DNA of 64,000 bases from Thalassolituus hydrocarboniclasticus (GTDB lineage: Bacteria > Pseudomonadota > Gammaproteobacteria > Pseudomonadales > Oceanobacteraceae): positions 3,000,006-3,064,005 of the forward strand of contig NZ_CP054475.1 in the NCBI RefSeq assembly GCF_025345565.1. Direction: 5' to 3'. Below, one piece after another: positions 31,786 through 40,698 of the stretch (positions are counted from its first letter, which is position 1; each line of letters opens with the position of its first letter). The position numbers and the translations under genes are program-made. The notes under the pieces were generated by a model. That model was not told the origin of the DNA and ran no database searches. It was given only the letters and a program-made list of their open reading frames with translations.

Positions 31786-33273
31786 ATGGCTACTGAATAT
31801 TTTGATGTATTGATTATTGGCGCTGGCTTGTCTGGTATCGGCGCCGGCTGTCACCTGAAAAAAGAATGTCCGGGCAAATCTTTTGCAATCCTTGAAGGGC
31901 GTGACGCCAGCGGTGGTACCTGGGATCTGTTCCGTTACCCTGGCATCCGTTCCGACTCTGATATGTTTACCCTGGGTTATGAATTCAAACCCTGGACCAA
32001 TAAAAAAGGCATCGCCGACGGTGCTGACATCCGTAATTACATCCGTGAAGCCGCTGCTGAAAATAATGTTGAGCCACATATCCGTTATGGCCACAAAGTA
32101 AAAGCCGCACGCTGGAACAGTGCTAACGCGACCTGGACTCTGGACGTTGAACTGGCCGACGGCAGTAAAAAAGAATACAGCTGTAATTTCCTGCTGAGCT
32201 GTACCGGTTACTACAGCTATGAAGAAGGCTTTACACCGGAATTCGAAGGCCGTGATGATTTTAAAGGCCAGGTAATTCATCCACAGCAATGGCCGGAAGA
32301 TCTGGATTACAGCGGCAAGCGCGTGGTGGTTATCGGCAGTGGTGCCACCGCGGTTACGCTGGTACCTGCAATGACCGATAAAGCCGCTCATGTCACCATG
32401 CTGCAGCGTTCTCCTTCTTATGTATTAAGCGTGCCGCAACAGGATGCGATGGTGGCCCTGCTGCGCAAAATTCTGCCGCAGAAACTGGCTTACCGTATTA
32501 TTCGTGGCCGTAACGTTTCGATTACCCTGGGTCTGTACCGCTTCTGTAAGCGCTTCCCCAATGCCGCACGTAAACTGCTGCAGTGGACAGTGAAAAAGCA
32601 GCTGCCTGCTGATTTCGATATGAAGCATTTCACGCCGAAATACGCACCATGGGATGAGCGCCTGTGTGCCGTACCGGAAGGCGATATGTTCAAGGTGATT
32701 AAACAGGGTAAAGCCTCGGTGGTGACCGATCATATTGAGCGCTTTACTGAAGATGGTATTCAGCTGAAGTCCGGTAAAAAACTGGAAGCTGACATCATCA
32801 TTACTGCGACCGGCCTGAAAGTGCAGATGCTGGGTCATATGCAGGTTACCATTGACGGCGAACCGCTGAAGCCAAATACCAAAATGAGTTACCGCGGCGT
32901 CATGTTCGAAGACCTGCCGAATATGGGCATGGTATTCGGTTACACCAACGCATCATGGACATTAAAAGCCGACCTGATTTCCAGCTATGTTTGTCGTCTG
33001 CTCAAGCATATGGATGATAAAGGCGTGCGTCAGGTTACTCCTCGCAACCACAATGCCAACATTAAGCGCCTGCCGTTTATTGATATGCAGTCCGGTTATA
33101 TTTCCCGGGTTAAAGATCAGATTCCGCAACAGGGTGACGAGCGTCCGTGGAAGCTGTATCAGAACTACTTCCTGGATATGACTCTGCTGAAAATGGCCAG
33201 TCTGGATGATCCGTCGCTGGAATATACGAATCCGATTATCGAGGACAATACTGCAGCCAGCAGCGCGGTATAA
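31786..33273 (+). CDS. almA: AlmA-type flavin monooxygenase (long-chain alkane oxidation candidate)
   Basis: A 495-residue flavoprotein whose sequence runs closely parallel, from memory, to Acinetobacter AlmA (496). FAD site G-A-G-L-S-G (12-17); Y-P-G-I-R-S-D-S-D-M; the Baeyer-Villiger fingerprint F-x-G-x-x-x-H-x-x-x-W-P at 159-170; NADPH site G-S-G-A-T-A (184-189); F-T-P-x-Y-x-P-W-D-x-R-L near 285; N-A-S-W-T-L-K. AlmA is needed for growth on n-alkanes longer than C30 in Acinetobacter and is common in marine oil degraders. Chemistry (terminal versus Baeyer-Villiger subterminal oxidation) is debated in the literature and not resolvable here. Monocistronic, terminator follows. Confidence 0.8.
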   Translation: MATEYFDVLIIGAGLSGIGAGCHLKKECPGKSFAILEGRDASGGTWDLFRYPGIRSDSDMFTLGYEFKPWTNKKGIADGADIRNYIREAAAENNVEPHIRYGHKVKAARWNSANATWTLDVELADGSKKEYSCNFLLSCTGYYSYEEGFTPEFEGRDDFKGQVIHPQQWPEDLDYSGKRVVVIGSGATAVTLVPAMTDKAAHVTMLQRSPSYVLSVPQQDAMVALLRKILPQKLAYRIIRGRNVSITLGLYRFCKRFPNAARKLLQWTVKKQLPADFDMKHFTPKYAPWDERLCAVPEGDMFKVIKQGKASVVTDHIERFTEDGIQLKSGKKLEADIIITATGLKVQMLGHMQVTIDGEPLKPNTKMSYRGVMFEDLPNMGMVFGYTNASWTLKADLISSYVCRLLKHMDDKGVRQVTPRNHNANIKRLPFIDMQSGYISRVKDQIPQQGDERPWKLYQNYFLDMTLLKMASLDDPSLEYTNPIIEDNTAASSAV

Positions 33274-33328
33274 AGACCGGATAAAAGTACGACACTCACC
33301 CCGTCTCCAGATATAACGGAGATTGTTT

Positions 33329-33355
33329 GCGCCGCTTTGCGGCGCTTTTTTTTGC
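33329..33355 (+). terminator. Rho-independent terminator of almA
   Basis: GCGCCGC-TTT-GCGGCGC followed by TTTTTTTT, 56 bases past the stop. Confidence 0.92.
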
Positions 33356-33490
33356 CGGTATTGAAGGTATTTGCCAAAGCGTTCTGAGCACAGGGCGAAA
33401 TAAGGACACAGCGACAAAGGCATAGCTTGCAGCCATCAGGCATGCAGGGCAAAGTAGCGGCTGTCGAATTGTTAACAAGAGTATTATTTT

Positions 33491-33979
33491 ATGAGCGCCC
33501 GCTCCACGCTGCTGAACATCAGCGCTATGGCACTGGTTTTTTCTCTCAGCGCCTGCACCACGACGACCGCCGTCAACGAAGAACCCCGTTTTGTCTGGGA
33601 TTTACCCGTCAGCGAGTTTTCCCGCTATCACGAATACCACTATCTGTTTGAATTACCCGTAGGCAAAGCCGCACCACTGGATATGTTTGTCAGCTTCTGT
33701 ACCAATGACGACGGTCTGCTGATGATTGGCGGCATGTCAGGCATCGGTGAAGGTAATATGCTGATTCGCCGCAGCGATGAGTACAGTGTCGATATTGCCG
33801 CCGACGACGTTGAAGAGCTGATGGAAATGCTGGTAATGAGTAACGCCCATTTAAGCTGCGACTGGCAGATTGCGCCGGGCAGTAAAACTATTCCGCGAGA
33901 AGCCTTGTACTACGTACGCCATATTAACGGTAAACGCAGTGTGCGTGAGCTGGGTGAGAGTCTGAGAAAAACAGAATAA
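33491..33979 (+). CDS. Small lipoprotein of unknown function
   Basis: A 162-residue predicted lipoprotein. A hydrophobic signal (about 8-19) ends in L-S-A-C (Cys22), followed by three Thr. The mature part is rich in acidic residues (A-A-D-D-V-E-E-L-M-E-M-L) with two Cys (S-F-C-T-N-D-D-G and L-S-C-D-W). No family recognised. Located between almA and the phosphoketolase cluster; not obviously linked to either. Confidence 0.7.
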   Translation: MSARSTLLNISAMALVFSLSACTTTTAVNEEPRFVWDLPVSEFSRYHEYHYLFELPVGKAAPLDMFVSFCTNDDGLLMIGGMSGIGEGNMLIRRSDEYSVDIAADDVEELMEMLVMSNAHLSCDWQIAPGSKTIPREALYYVRHINGKRSVRELGESLRKTE

Positions 33980-33985
33980 TTACAA

Positions 33986-34017
33986 TAAAAAAGGGAAGCA
34001 TTGCTTCCCTTTTTATT
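33986..34017. terminator. Bidirectional terminator
   Basis: AAAAAAGGGAAGC-ATT-GCTTCCCTTTTTA: hairpin between the lipoprotein (plus) and the converging phosphoketolase gene (minus), whose stop lies in its right flank. Confidence 0.92.
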
Positions 34018-36442
34018 ACGGATACGGATGCTTAATAACATCGTACGGATCACCTTCACCGCGAATAGCGGCCCACTCTTCTGCACTTAACCATTCCAGC
34101 GGATCACGCTGACTCAGTCTGGCCAGCGCCGCCAGAGCATCAGCCCAGGTACAGCGGTTGGCAAACAGCAGGCCTTCACTGTCCAGTGTGCCGCCCTGAT
34201 TAATATAGCCGAGTGCCACAGTGCGCCGCGGCCCCAGATCCAGCATACGACAATGCCCAAGAATAACTTCCGGGCGGGTATGCACCATAAATACCCGTTG
34301 CTGTACCCGTGCCGGGAATAATGAATCCAGCACCTGTGGGTCGGCCTGAATATTCTGCTCAAATTCATCACGCGGAATACGGAAACGGCCTGGCTCCAGC
34401 AGATAAATCAGCGAGTGAGCCACGCCTTTTTCTTTTAACCGGTCGGATGCTTTTAATGCCTGCTGTAACTGGAATGCACCGCAGGCCACCAGCTGCAGAT
34501 CGGAAGCACAGTTTCCACGCACGCAAATGGCTCCGTCCTGTACCAGAGCAGCGGCCTGTTTGCCATCAAACACAGCAGGCATGGTGGATTTGGGAACCAC
34601 CAGATTCCAGATTGTACCCAGATCACCGTAACAGGCTTTTAAAGATGCCATCGCAGAATTGCCGTCGGCCGGGAAAACCACACGCGCCATATCGGCCATT
34701 TCACCCAAGAGGCTTTCAGCCAGACTCGGGTCCTGATGGCTTTGTTCGTTTTTACCATTTTCCCAGACGTGCGACGTAGAAATTACCGGTATGCCCAGCC
34801 ACGAAGCGGGCTCATCGGCTTCTTTCTGATGGCGGGAAAAAATAATACTCTGGCGTAAAGCTCCCAGCATTTTGGTGGCAAAGGCTTCGTAAGAAACCAC
34901 CATATTCAGACCCGACTGGTTGGCCAGGCAGGCGCTGACCACCGCCTCTTCATTCAGTGCGGTAATGACGCTGCCATCAACCGCTTCGGCAACGCCTTCT
35001 TCCGGGTCGGTGACGCGGTGCTTTAATAAATCCAGCGTCTGGTTCATGCGGTTAGAGCGTAATTCATCGGGATTGCCGACACGAACCCGTAAATGCGGAT
35101 TCACTTCCACCAGATCGACAAAGTAATTATCAATCGCTGCCATCGGTGCCAGTGATTCTTTTAACCAGTGCGGATCATGGCGGTTAATCGTTACGGCAAC
35201 CGGTTGCAGCGGTGCTTTTGGCTGAGTTAATTCGGCCACCGCAGCACGCCATTGATTTTCTTCCTGCCACAGTGCTTTGACTCCACGGTGGAAAAAGTTC
35301 AGTGCTTCGTTATCACGACGCGGATTACTGCCTAATGGTAGACCGTGGGCAGCGTTGGTTCCGGCACCGGGAAAGCCGTAACCTTTAATAGTTTCCGCAA
35401 TACAATAAGGCAGTGGGATCGGATAACGTGCTGCACCACTGGCAACGGTCGCGGCGGCATGGCTTAAATGCTGTTCCATAAAATAAATGGCACAGACAAA
35501 GGCCGCCGGATCGCGGCCATCAATAACAAAAGGAGCAAAGCCCTGATTGCTCAGATGCTCCATAAACCAGGCACTGCCGCCCTGCTGTGCCACCGTTGTG
35601 CGCTGGTCAATACGACGACCATTGGCAATCATTACCGGGCTGACCAGACCGCTGTCTTCCGCCCGCCACCAGCGTGCTGCCCAGTCGCTGCCGCGCTGTT
35701 CTTCAAAGGCACCGTCACTTAAAAAAGCGACCAGACGCTCGCCCGGTAATGGCTGATGCACATACTGCAAACCAGCAAAACCTAAATAACCACCTTCGAT
35801 TTTTGCCCCGGCAGTATGAACGTTAACGTGACTGCCTAATGGTGACAGCGGTTTGCCGTCGGCGCGTACACGGTAATTATAAAAATCCTGTGCAAAACGG
35901 CTTAAGCCTTCATCGGTTAACGGATATTGTTTTTTCCGTTCCGGCAAAGCTGTACCGGATAACAACTGCACGGCATCAATGGCCGCCACGCAGTGGCCCT
36001 GCCCCATCAGCCAGTCGCGGTGTTGGCCGGTTAAGCTGTTAACCGCCAGCAACGCAGCATAAGCCGGGACCATATTCAGCGAGCCACCGGTATGCCCCTG
36101 CGGATCGCGTTTAAAATCATCGGCGGTTAAATCACGGCCATCGAGATAAATATGTTTGGCATAGGTCATATGCACGACCAGCCACATAGCCTGATTGGTC
36201 AACTGATCAAGAGCCGTCAGTTTGCGGTAGCACTCGGCTTTGCTGCTGATCAGACCGGCTTCCAGCAAGGTGGTTGCCAGTTCAAACACCTGCAGCTGGG
36301 TGGCTGCGGTATGTTTAATAACACCACACCCGGCGGCCCAGGCGGCAAAATCTTTATCGTATTCACGGTGACTGCGTGCTTCCGCTTCGATTTCCTGAGT
36401 TTTATAGCGTTCGCTCAGTTCCTGATACAGATTCAGACTCAT
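34016..36442 (-). CDS. Divergent phosphoketolase-family protein
   Basis: An 808-residue thiamine-diphosphate enzyme of the phosphoketolase family, which splits xylulose 5-phosphate (or fructose 6-phosphate) with phosphate to acetyl phosphate and glyceraldehyde 3-phosphate (or erythrose 4-phosphate). It has the family length and order: D-P-Q-G-H-T-G-G-S near 110-120, M-G-Q-G-H-C (146-151), I-E-G-G-Y-L-G-F-A (canonical E-G-G-E-L-G-Y), F-L-S-D-G-A-F-E-E-Q-R-G (canonical G-D-G-E-A-E-T-G) and G-Y-G-F-P-G-A-G. The key signatures deviate at several positions, so it is a distinct branch and its substrate is uncertain. Its ATG overlaps the PRPP synthetase stop by four bases. Last gene of the cluster. 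Confidence 0.85.
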   Translation of the reverse strand: MSLNLYQELSERYKTQEIEAEARSHREYDKDFAAWAAGCGVIKHTAATQLQVFELATTLLEAGLISSKAECYRKLTALDQLTNQAMWLVVHMTYAKHIYLDGRDLTADDFKRDPQGHTGGSLNMVPAYAALLAVNSLTGQHRDWLMGQGHCVAAIDAVQLLSGTALPERKKQYPLTDEGLSRFAQDFYNYRVRADGKPLSPLGSHVNVHTAGAKIEGGYLGFAGLQYVHQPLPGERLVAFLSDGAFEEQRGSDWAARWWRAEDSGLVSPVMIANGRRIDQRTTVAQQGGSAWFMEHLSNQGFAPFVIDGRDPAAFVCAIYFMEQHLSHAAATVASGAARYPIPLPYCIAETIKGYGFPGAGTNAAHGLPLGSNPRRDNEALNFFHRGVKALWQEENQWRAAVAELTQPKAPLQPVAVTINRHDPHWLKESLAPMAAIDNYFVDLVEVNPHLRVRVGNPDELRSNRMNQTLDLLKHRVTDPEEGVAEAVDGSVITALNEEAVVSACLANQSGLNMVVSYEAFATKMLGALRQSIIFSRHQKEADEPASWLGIPVISTSHVWENGKNEQSHQDPSLAESLLGEMADMARVVFPADGNSAMASLKACYGDLGTIWNLVVPKSTMPAVFDGKQAAALVQDGAICVRGNCASDLQLVACGAFQLQQALKASDRLKEKGVAHSLIYLLEPGRFRIPRDEFEQNIQADPQVLDSLFPARVQQRVFMVHTRPEVILGHCRMLDLGPRRTVALGYINQGGTLDSEGLLFANRCTWADALAALARLSQRDPLEWLSAEEWAAIRGEGDPYDVIKHPYP

Positions 36443-37386
36443 AATGTCTCTCCCGAAGCGGTGATCGTTTGCAGCATCTGCTGAATGGCCGGTACCAATA
36501 ACGGGCTGATATCAATACGGTTGGTTGGATGTGGAATACAGTTACAGGTAGCGATACCGGCAATCGGCCCGGCACGCATTTCTTCATCGGCAGATGCCAC
36601 ACCATGACCGCCCGGTGCAAATACAGCATGCACACCAATGCACAACGGCTTATTCAGGCCCTGAGCCACCAGCTCATCGGCGGTACGCAGCATGGTACGG
36701 CCGGTAGAAATAATATCGTCGACCAATACCGGCTGATGATCGGCATAGGCATGTACGTCCGGTATATGAATGGCAACATCGCGATCACCACTGCGGGTTT
36801 TGCGCAATACCAGATAATCACAACCGGCTACCTGAGCCACGTCTTTTGCCCACTGTTCACTTTCTTCATCCGGGCCTATTACCAGCGGTTTGTTCACATT
36901 CTGTTTCAGGTACTGGCCGATACTGTCGGTAGCATGCAGTGCCTGCGCCGGGATGGAATAAATTTCGCTCAGGCTGTGATAGCGGTGAAGATGCGGATCA
37001 ATGGTAATTAAATAGTCAAAGCTCTGATTAATCAGTTCGGCAAAATATTTTGAGGTTAAGCATTCGCCGGGTTTAAAGCGGATATCCTGACGCATATACG
37101 CAAGGTAAGGCGCGACCAGGCCGATGGAGCGCGCACCAAATTCCCGCAGATGACGCGCCATAAACCACAGCGCCAGGGTTTTATCACTGGGCTGATGCAG
37201 ATGACAAAGCACAATGACATCATCGCCCTGAACAATATCCGGTAAATTAAAATACAACTCACCATCGGGAAAATGCCGGCTTTCCAGAGCCAGCAGCCGG
37301 GTTTCGGTACCTGCCTGGCCGAGTTGTTGTGCCAGCGATTGTGCCAGCGACTCATGCCCGTCAAGGCAGAGAAGATGTGTTGTCAT
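36439..37386 (-). CDS. Ribose-phosphate pyrophosphokinase (PRPP synthetase)
   Basis: A 315-residue PRPP synthetase that makes PRPP and AMP from ribose 5-phosphate and ATP. Signatures: F-P-D-G-E-L-Y-F, Y-L-A-Y-M-R-Q-D, D-P-H-L-H-R (magnesium/ATP), the flexible-loop K-T-R-S-G-D-R and the PRPP loop V-L-V-D-D-I-I-S-T-G-R-T. It is not the housekeeping prs, which usually sits with ispE, but a second copy in a phosphoketolase/nucleoside-phosphorylase operon. It could also run in the catabolic direction, turning PRPP + AMP into R5P + ATP. Confidence 0.93.
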   Translation of the reverse strand: MTTHLLCLDGHESLAQSLAQQLGQAGTETRLLALESRHFPDGELYFNLPDIVQGDDVIVLCHLHQPSDKTLALWFMARHLREFGARSIGLVAPYLAYMRQDIRFKPGECLTSKYFAELINQSFDYLITIDPHLHRYHSLSEIYSIPAQALHATDSIGQYLKQNVNKPLVIGPDEESEQWAKDVAQVAGCDYLVLRKTRSGDRDVAIHIPDVHAYADHQPVLVDDIISTGRTMLRTADELVAQGLNKPLCIGVHAVFAPGGHGVASADEEMRAGPIAGIATCNCIPHPTNRIDISPLLVPAIQQMLQTITASGETL

Positions 37387-37463
37387 AGTGTTTCTGCCTG
37401 TCGTTTTATCAGACGGGAATCCGTGGGCAGAAAAACAGCCTCTGCACCGGACTCCTCATTGTT

Positions 37464-38981
37464 TTAAACCATCTGTTCTTCGATGCGGATAACATCGGTG
37501 TGACCATCAAGAAAATCCAGCGCATACGCCAGCTCACCCGGCGCTTCCGCGTGCAGGGTAAATAACGGCGCTCCGGCTTCGACTTCGTCGCCGAGCGTAA
37601 CGTGTAATTCAATACCGGCGGCCTTGGCATTCGGCGCCCCGGCAAGGGATGCCAGGCGGGCAATAAAGCGGTTATTAAAGTAGGCAACCACACCACTGTG
37701 CGGGGCGCGGATACAATGGGTAAATTCCGCCACCGGCGGTTCGCTGAAACCGCCCTGCGCCATACAGATAGCTTCGAATTTTTTCATTGCACTGCCGTCC
37801 AGCAGCGTGCGTTGTGCCAGAGCATAGCCCTGACCGGGTGCGGCTTTTTCACCCATTTCCAGCAGAATACCGGCCAGCTGCAGGGATTTTTCCCGCAGGT
37901 CCTGCGGTGCATGGCCGTCATTGCGCAGCACCTGCAGGATATCCCGCGCTTCCAGCGCAGGGCCGATACCACGGCCAATAGGCTGATTACCATCAGTAAT
38001 AACCGTACGTACATCCATACCCAGAGCAGCACCGGTTTTTTCCAGTAATTGCTTCAGCGTCTGAGCCATTGCCTGAGAACGCACCTTGGCGGTCGGGCCA
38101 ACCGGGATATCGATTAATACCTGACGCGAGCCGGCGGCGACTTTTTTCGAAATGACCGAGGCCACCAGCTGGCCTTCGCTGTCAAGATCCAGCGCACGCT
38201 CAACGCGGATCACAATATCGTCGGTCGGACTGAGACTGACTGAACCACCCCAGGCAAGGCAGCCACCTTCCTGTTCCACTACGTTGCGCATGTGTTCAAA
38301 AGTCAGGGCAACGCTGGTCATACTCTCCATGGTGTCAGCGGTTCCTGCCGGCGAGGTAATGGCACGACTGGAAGTTTTCGGCATCAGCAGACCATTGGCC
38401 GCAACAATGGCGACCACGATTGGCGTCGTGCGGTTGCCCGGCAGACCGCCGACACAATGTTTGTCCATCACTTTGTCGGATGACCAGTCAAAACGCTGGC
38501 CACTGCCAACCATTGCGCGGGTAATGGCAATGGTTTCATCAAGGTCAAGGCGGTCGCCGGCGCAGGCGGTGACAAAAGCAGACAACTGAATATCGCTGTA
38601 ATGGCCGGCTTTGATATCTTCGATAATGGCTTTTGCAGACTCATTGTTGAAGCGCTGGCCGTAGAGCTTACCGCGCACAAAGGACATCGACTCGACCGGG
38701 CGGGCATGGTGAAAACGCGCCTTCTCGCCATCGGCCGGGCATCCAAGCCGGTGCCAGGCCGCTTCTGACAGGCCAGCTTCTTCATGGGATAACAGCTCAC
38801 TGCAGACCAGTACCAGCGTAGCGATAACGTGCTGTTCGCCACAGTGAACCTCGACCCGGCTGTGCGCGTAAAATCCCTCAGAAATTGCCACCTGACAATC
38901 CTGACGCATATAAACCACCGGCTCCTGATGGGTATTAATGCCGAGCCGGCGCAGATGCAGAAAATCGAGCTGAGTATCCAT
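37464..38981 (-). CDS. Putative thymidine/AMP phosphorylase (archaeal-type DeoA family)
   Basis: A 505-residue member of the thymidine phosphorylase type 2 family, longer than DeoA because of an N-terminal beta domain of about 80 residues as in archaeal AMP phosphorylases. It has K-H-C-V-G-G-L-P-G-N-R, the nucleoside phosphorylase signature S-S-R-A-I-T-S-P-A-G-T-A-D-T-M-E, and a C-terminal beta/alpha barrel-like domain with H-S-G-V-V. Archaeal members convert AMP + phosphate to adenine and ribose 1,5-bisphosphate. Bacterial substrate is not settled. The next gene on the strand is PRPP synthetase, 77 bases away. Confidence 0.85.
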   Translation of the reverse strand: MDTQLDFLHLRRLGINTHQEPVVYMRQDCQVAISEGFYAHSRVEVHCGEQHVIATLVLVCSELLSHEEAGLSEAAWHRLGCPADGEKARFHHARPVESMSFVRGKLYGQRFNNESAKAIIEDIKAGHYSDIQLSAFVTACAGDRLDLDETIAITRAMVGSGQRFDWSSDKVMDKHCVGGLPGNRTTPIVVAIVAANGLLMPKTSSRAITSPAGTADTMESMTSVALTFEHMRNVVEQEGGCLAWGGSVSLSPTDDIVIRVERALDLDSEGQLVASVISKKVAAGSRQVLIDIPVGPTAKVRSQAMAQTLKQLLEKTGAALGMDVRTVITDGNQPIGRGIGPALEARDILQVLRNDGHAPQDLREKSLQLAGILLEMGEKAAPGQGYALAQRTLLDGSAMKKFEAICMAQGGFSEPPVAEFTHCIRAPHSGVVAYFNNRFIARLASLAGAPNAKAAGIELHVTLGDEVEAGAPLFTLHAEAPGELAYALDFLDGHTDVIRIEEQMV

Positions 38982-39207
38982 AAATCCACCCTGTTTAGCA
39001 GTGTCCAGTGTAGGCCCGCCGGCACCCGGCCACCTTGCGGTAAATCAACGATTGCTCTGACAGCGTTTCCTATACTTTGTTATATCTGACAGAATGATTT
39101 TTCACTTCACACACGATCAAGGAAGCACCGGGGTATTCATACAGCAACGGGGCAAAAAACAGATAACCTCTGCTGAAGAATGACCTGTGTTTCGCAAGGA
39201 ATTCCCT

Positions 39208-40578
39208 ATGCAGAGTCCGTTTCAGGTTCAGTTTATCGGCGCTACCGGCACCGTCACCGGGTCAAAATATCTGGTCAAATATGACCGCTACAAACTGCTG
39301 ATTGATTGCGGTTTATTTCAGGGAATCAAAAATGTACGCCGCCGCAACTGGAGCGAACTGCCTTTTCCTGCCGACCAGATTGATGCCGTCTTACTGACCC
39401 ATGCTCATATCGACCACTCCGGTTTTTTACCGGCATTAATGAAACGCGGCTTTCATGGCCCGGTTTATTCATCCGAAGCGACCCATGCCTTGTGCAAAGT
39501 GCTGCTTCCCGATGCTGGCTTTTTGCAGGAAGAAGACGCGCGTTATGCCAATAAAAAGAAATTTTCAAAGCATGATCCGGCAGAACCACTTTACACCGAA
39601 GAAGACGCACGCAAAGTTCTGAAGCAATTTAAAGATGTTCCTCAGGGAGAAACCCTGACTCTGCCCGGTGGTATGACCGCACAGTTTATTCCCGCCGGAC
39701 ATATTCTTGGCGCAACATCGATCAGGCTGGAATTTCAGGGTAAAAGCATTACGTTTACCGGTGATGTTGGCCGCAGTAACGATGCCATTATGTATCCGCC
39801 ACAGCCTCTGCCCGCAACTGATTATCTGGTGGTTGAGTCAACCTATGGCGACCGCCGCCACGAAGAAATTGATGCCGAAGAAGCCATCGCCGATGTCATT
39901 AACCGCACCTATAAACGTGGTGGCATTGTGTTAATGCCGGCTTTTGCCGTTGGTCGTGCGCAGCTAGTTTTACATTACCTGCAGCGCCTGCGTGATCAGC
40001 AACGAATTCCATCGTTGCCGGTTTATCTGAACAGCCCGATGGCTATCCGCGCTACCTCAATTTTCTTCAGTCATCACGACCTGCATAAACTGACAGAAGA
40101 TGACTGCAGCCGAATGGATGATATGACCATCTATGTAAAAACCACCGAAGAATCTATCGCTCTGGTAGAAAAGAAAACACCGGCCATTATTATTTCTGCC
40201 AGTGGTATGGCCAGCGGCGGACGCGTTCTGCATCATCTGAAGGCACTGGTATCCGATCCGCGCAACAGCATTTTATTTCTTGGCTATCAGGCCGCCGGAA
40301 CCCGTGGTGACAGCCTGACCAAAGGTGCTGATCATATTAAAATTCATGGTCAGTACTGTCAGGTTCAGGCTGAAATCGCTAATCTTCAGGCCTTATCCAG
40401 CCATGGCGATTATGTGGAAATATCGGACTGGCTGAAGAAAATGCCTGGCAAACCACGCAAAGTCTTTATTACCCACGGTGAGACCTGTGCAGCCGATGCC
40501 ATGCGCCGGCACTTAAAAGACGAGTTTAACTGGGATGTGGAAGTGCCCGAATATCTGGATATTGCCTTACTGGATTAA
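39208..40578 (+). CDS. MBL-fold/beta-CASP RNA-processing-type hydrolase
   Basis: A 456-residue metallo-beta-lactamase protein of the RNA-specificity (beta-CASP) type. It has V-L-L-T-H-A-H-I-D-H-S-G (two-zinc motif), F-I-P-A-G-H-I-L-G-A, F-T-G-D-V-G-R, then the beta-CASP segment with L-M-P-A-F-A-V-G-R-A-Q and the closing S-S-H-G-D and I-T-H-G-E. The ATG at 39208 (AAGGA upstream) is preferred over a GTG at 39187. Homologues act as exo/endonucleases on RNA. It is transcribed away from the phosphorylase-PRPP synthetase-phosphoketolase operon, a neighbour pair also seen in other gammaproteobacteria (from memory). Terminator downstream. Confidence 0.87.
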   Translation: MQSPFQVQFIGATGTVTGSKYLVKYDRYKLLIDCGLFQGIKNVRRRNWSELPFPADQIDAVLLTHAHIDHSGFLPALMKRGFHGPVYSSEATHALCKVLLPDAGFLQEEDARYANKKKFSKHDPAEPLYTEEDARKVLKQFKDVPQGETLTLPGGMTAQFIPAGHILGATSIRLEFQGKSITFTGDVGRSNDAIMYPPQPLPATDYLVVESTYGDRRHEEIDAEEAIADVINRTYKRGGIVLMPAFAVGRAQLVLHYLQRLRDQQRIPSLPVYLNSPMAIRATSIFFSHHDLHKLTEDDCSRMDDMTIYVKTTEESIALVEKKTPAIIISASGMASGGRVLHHLKALVSDPRNSILFLGYQAAGTRGDSLTKGADHIKIHGQYCQVQAEIANLQALSSHGDYVEISDWLKKMPGKPRKVFITHGETCAADAMRRHLKDEFNWDVEVPEYLDIALLD

Positions 40579-40587
40579 AATCAGATA

Positions 40588-40616
40588 CAGCAGCCGGTCA
40601 GCCGGCTGCTTTTTGG
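40588..40616 (+). terminator. Rho-independent terminator of the MBL-fold gene
   Basis: GCAGCCGG-TCA-GCCGGCTGCTTTTT hairpin, 10 bases past the stop. Confidence 0.9.
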
Positions 40617-40698
40617 CACTTTTACACCCATACGAACGATGCCACATCACTGACAGGCCTGTTACTATCGGTATTACATACATCGCCGGTAAATCCGT

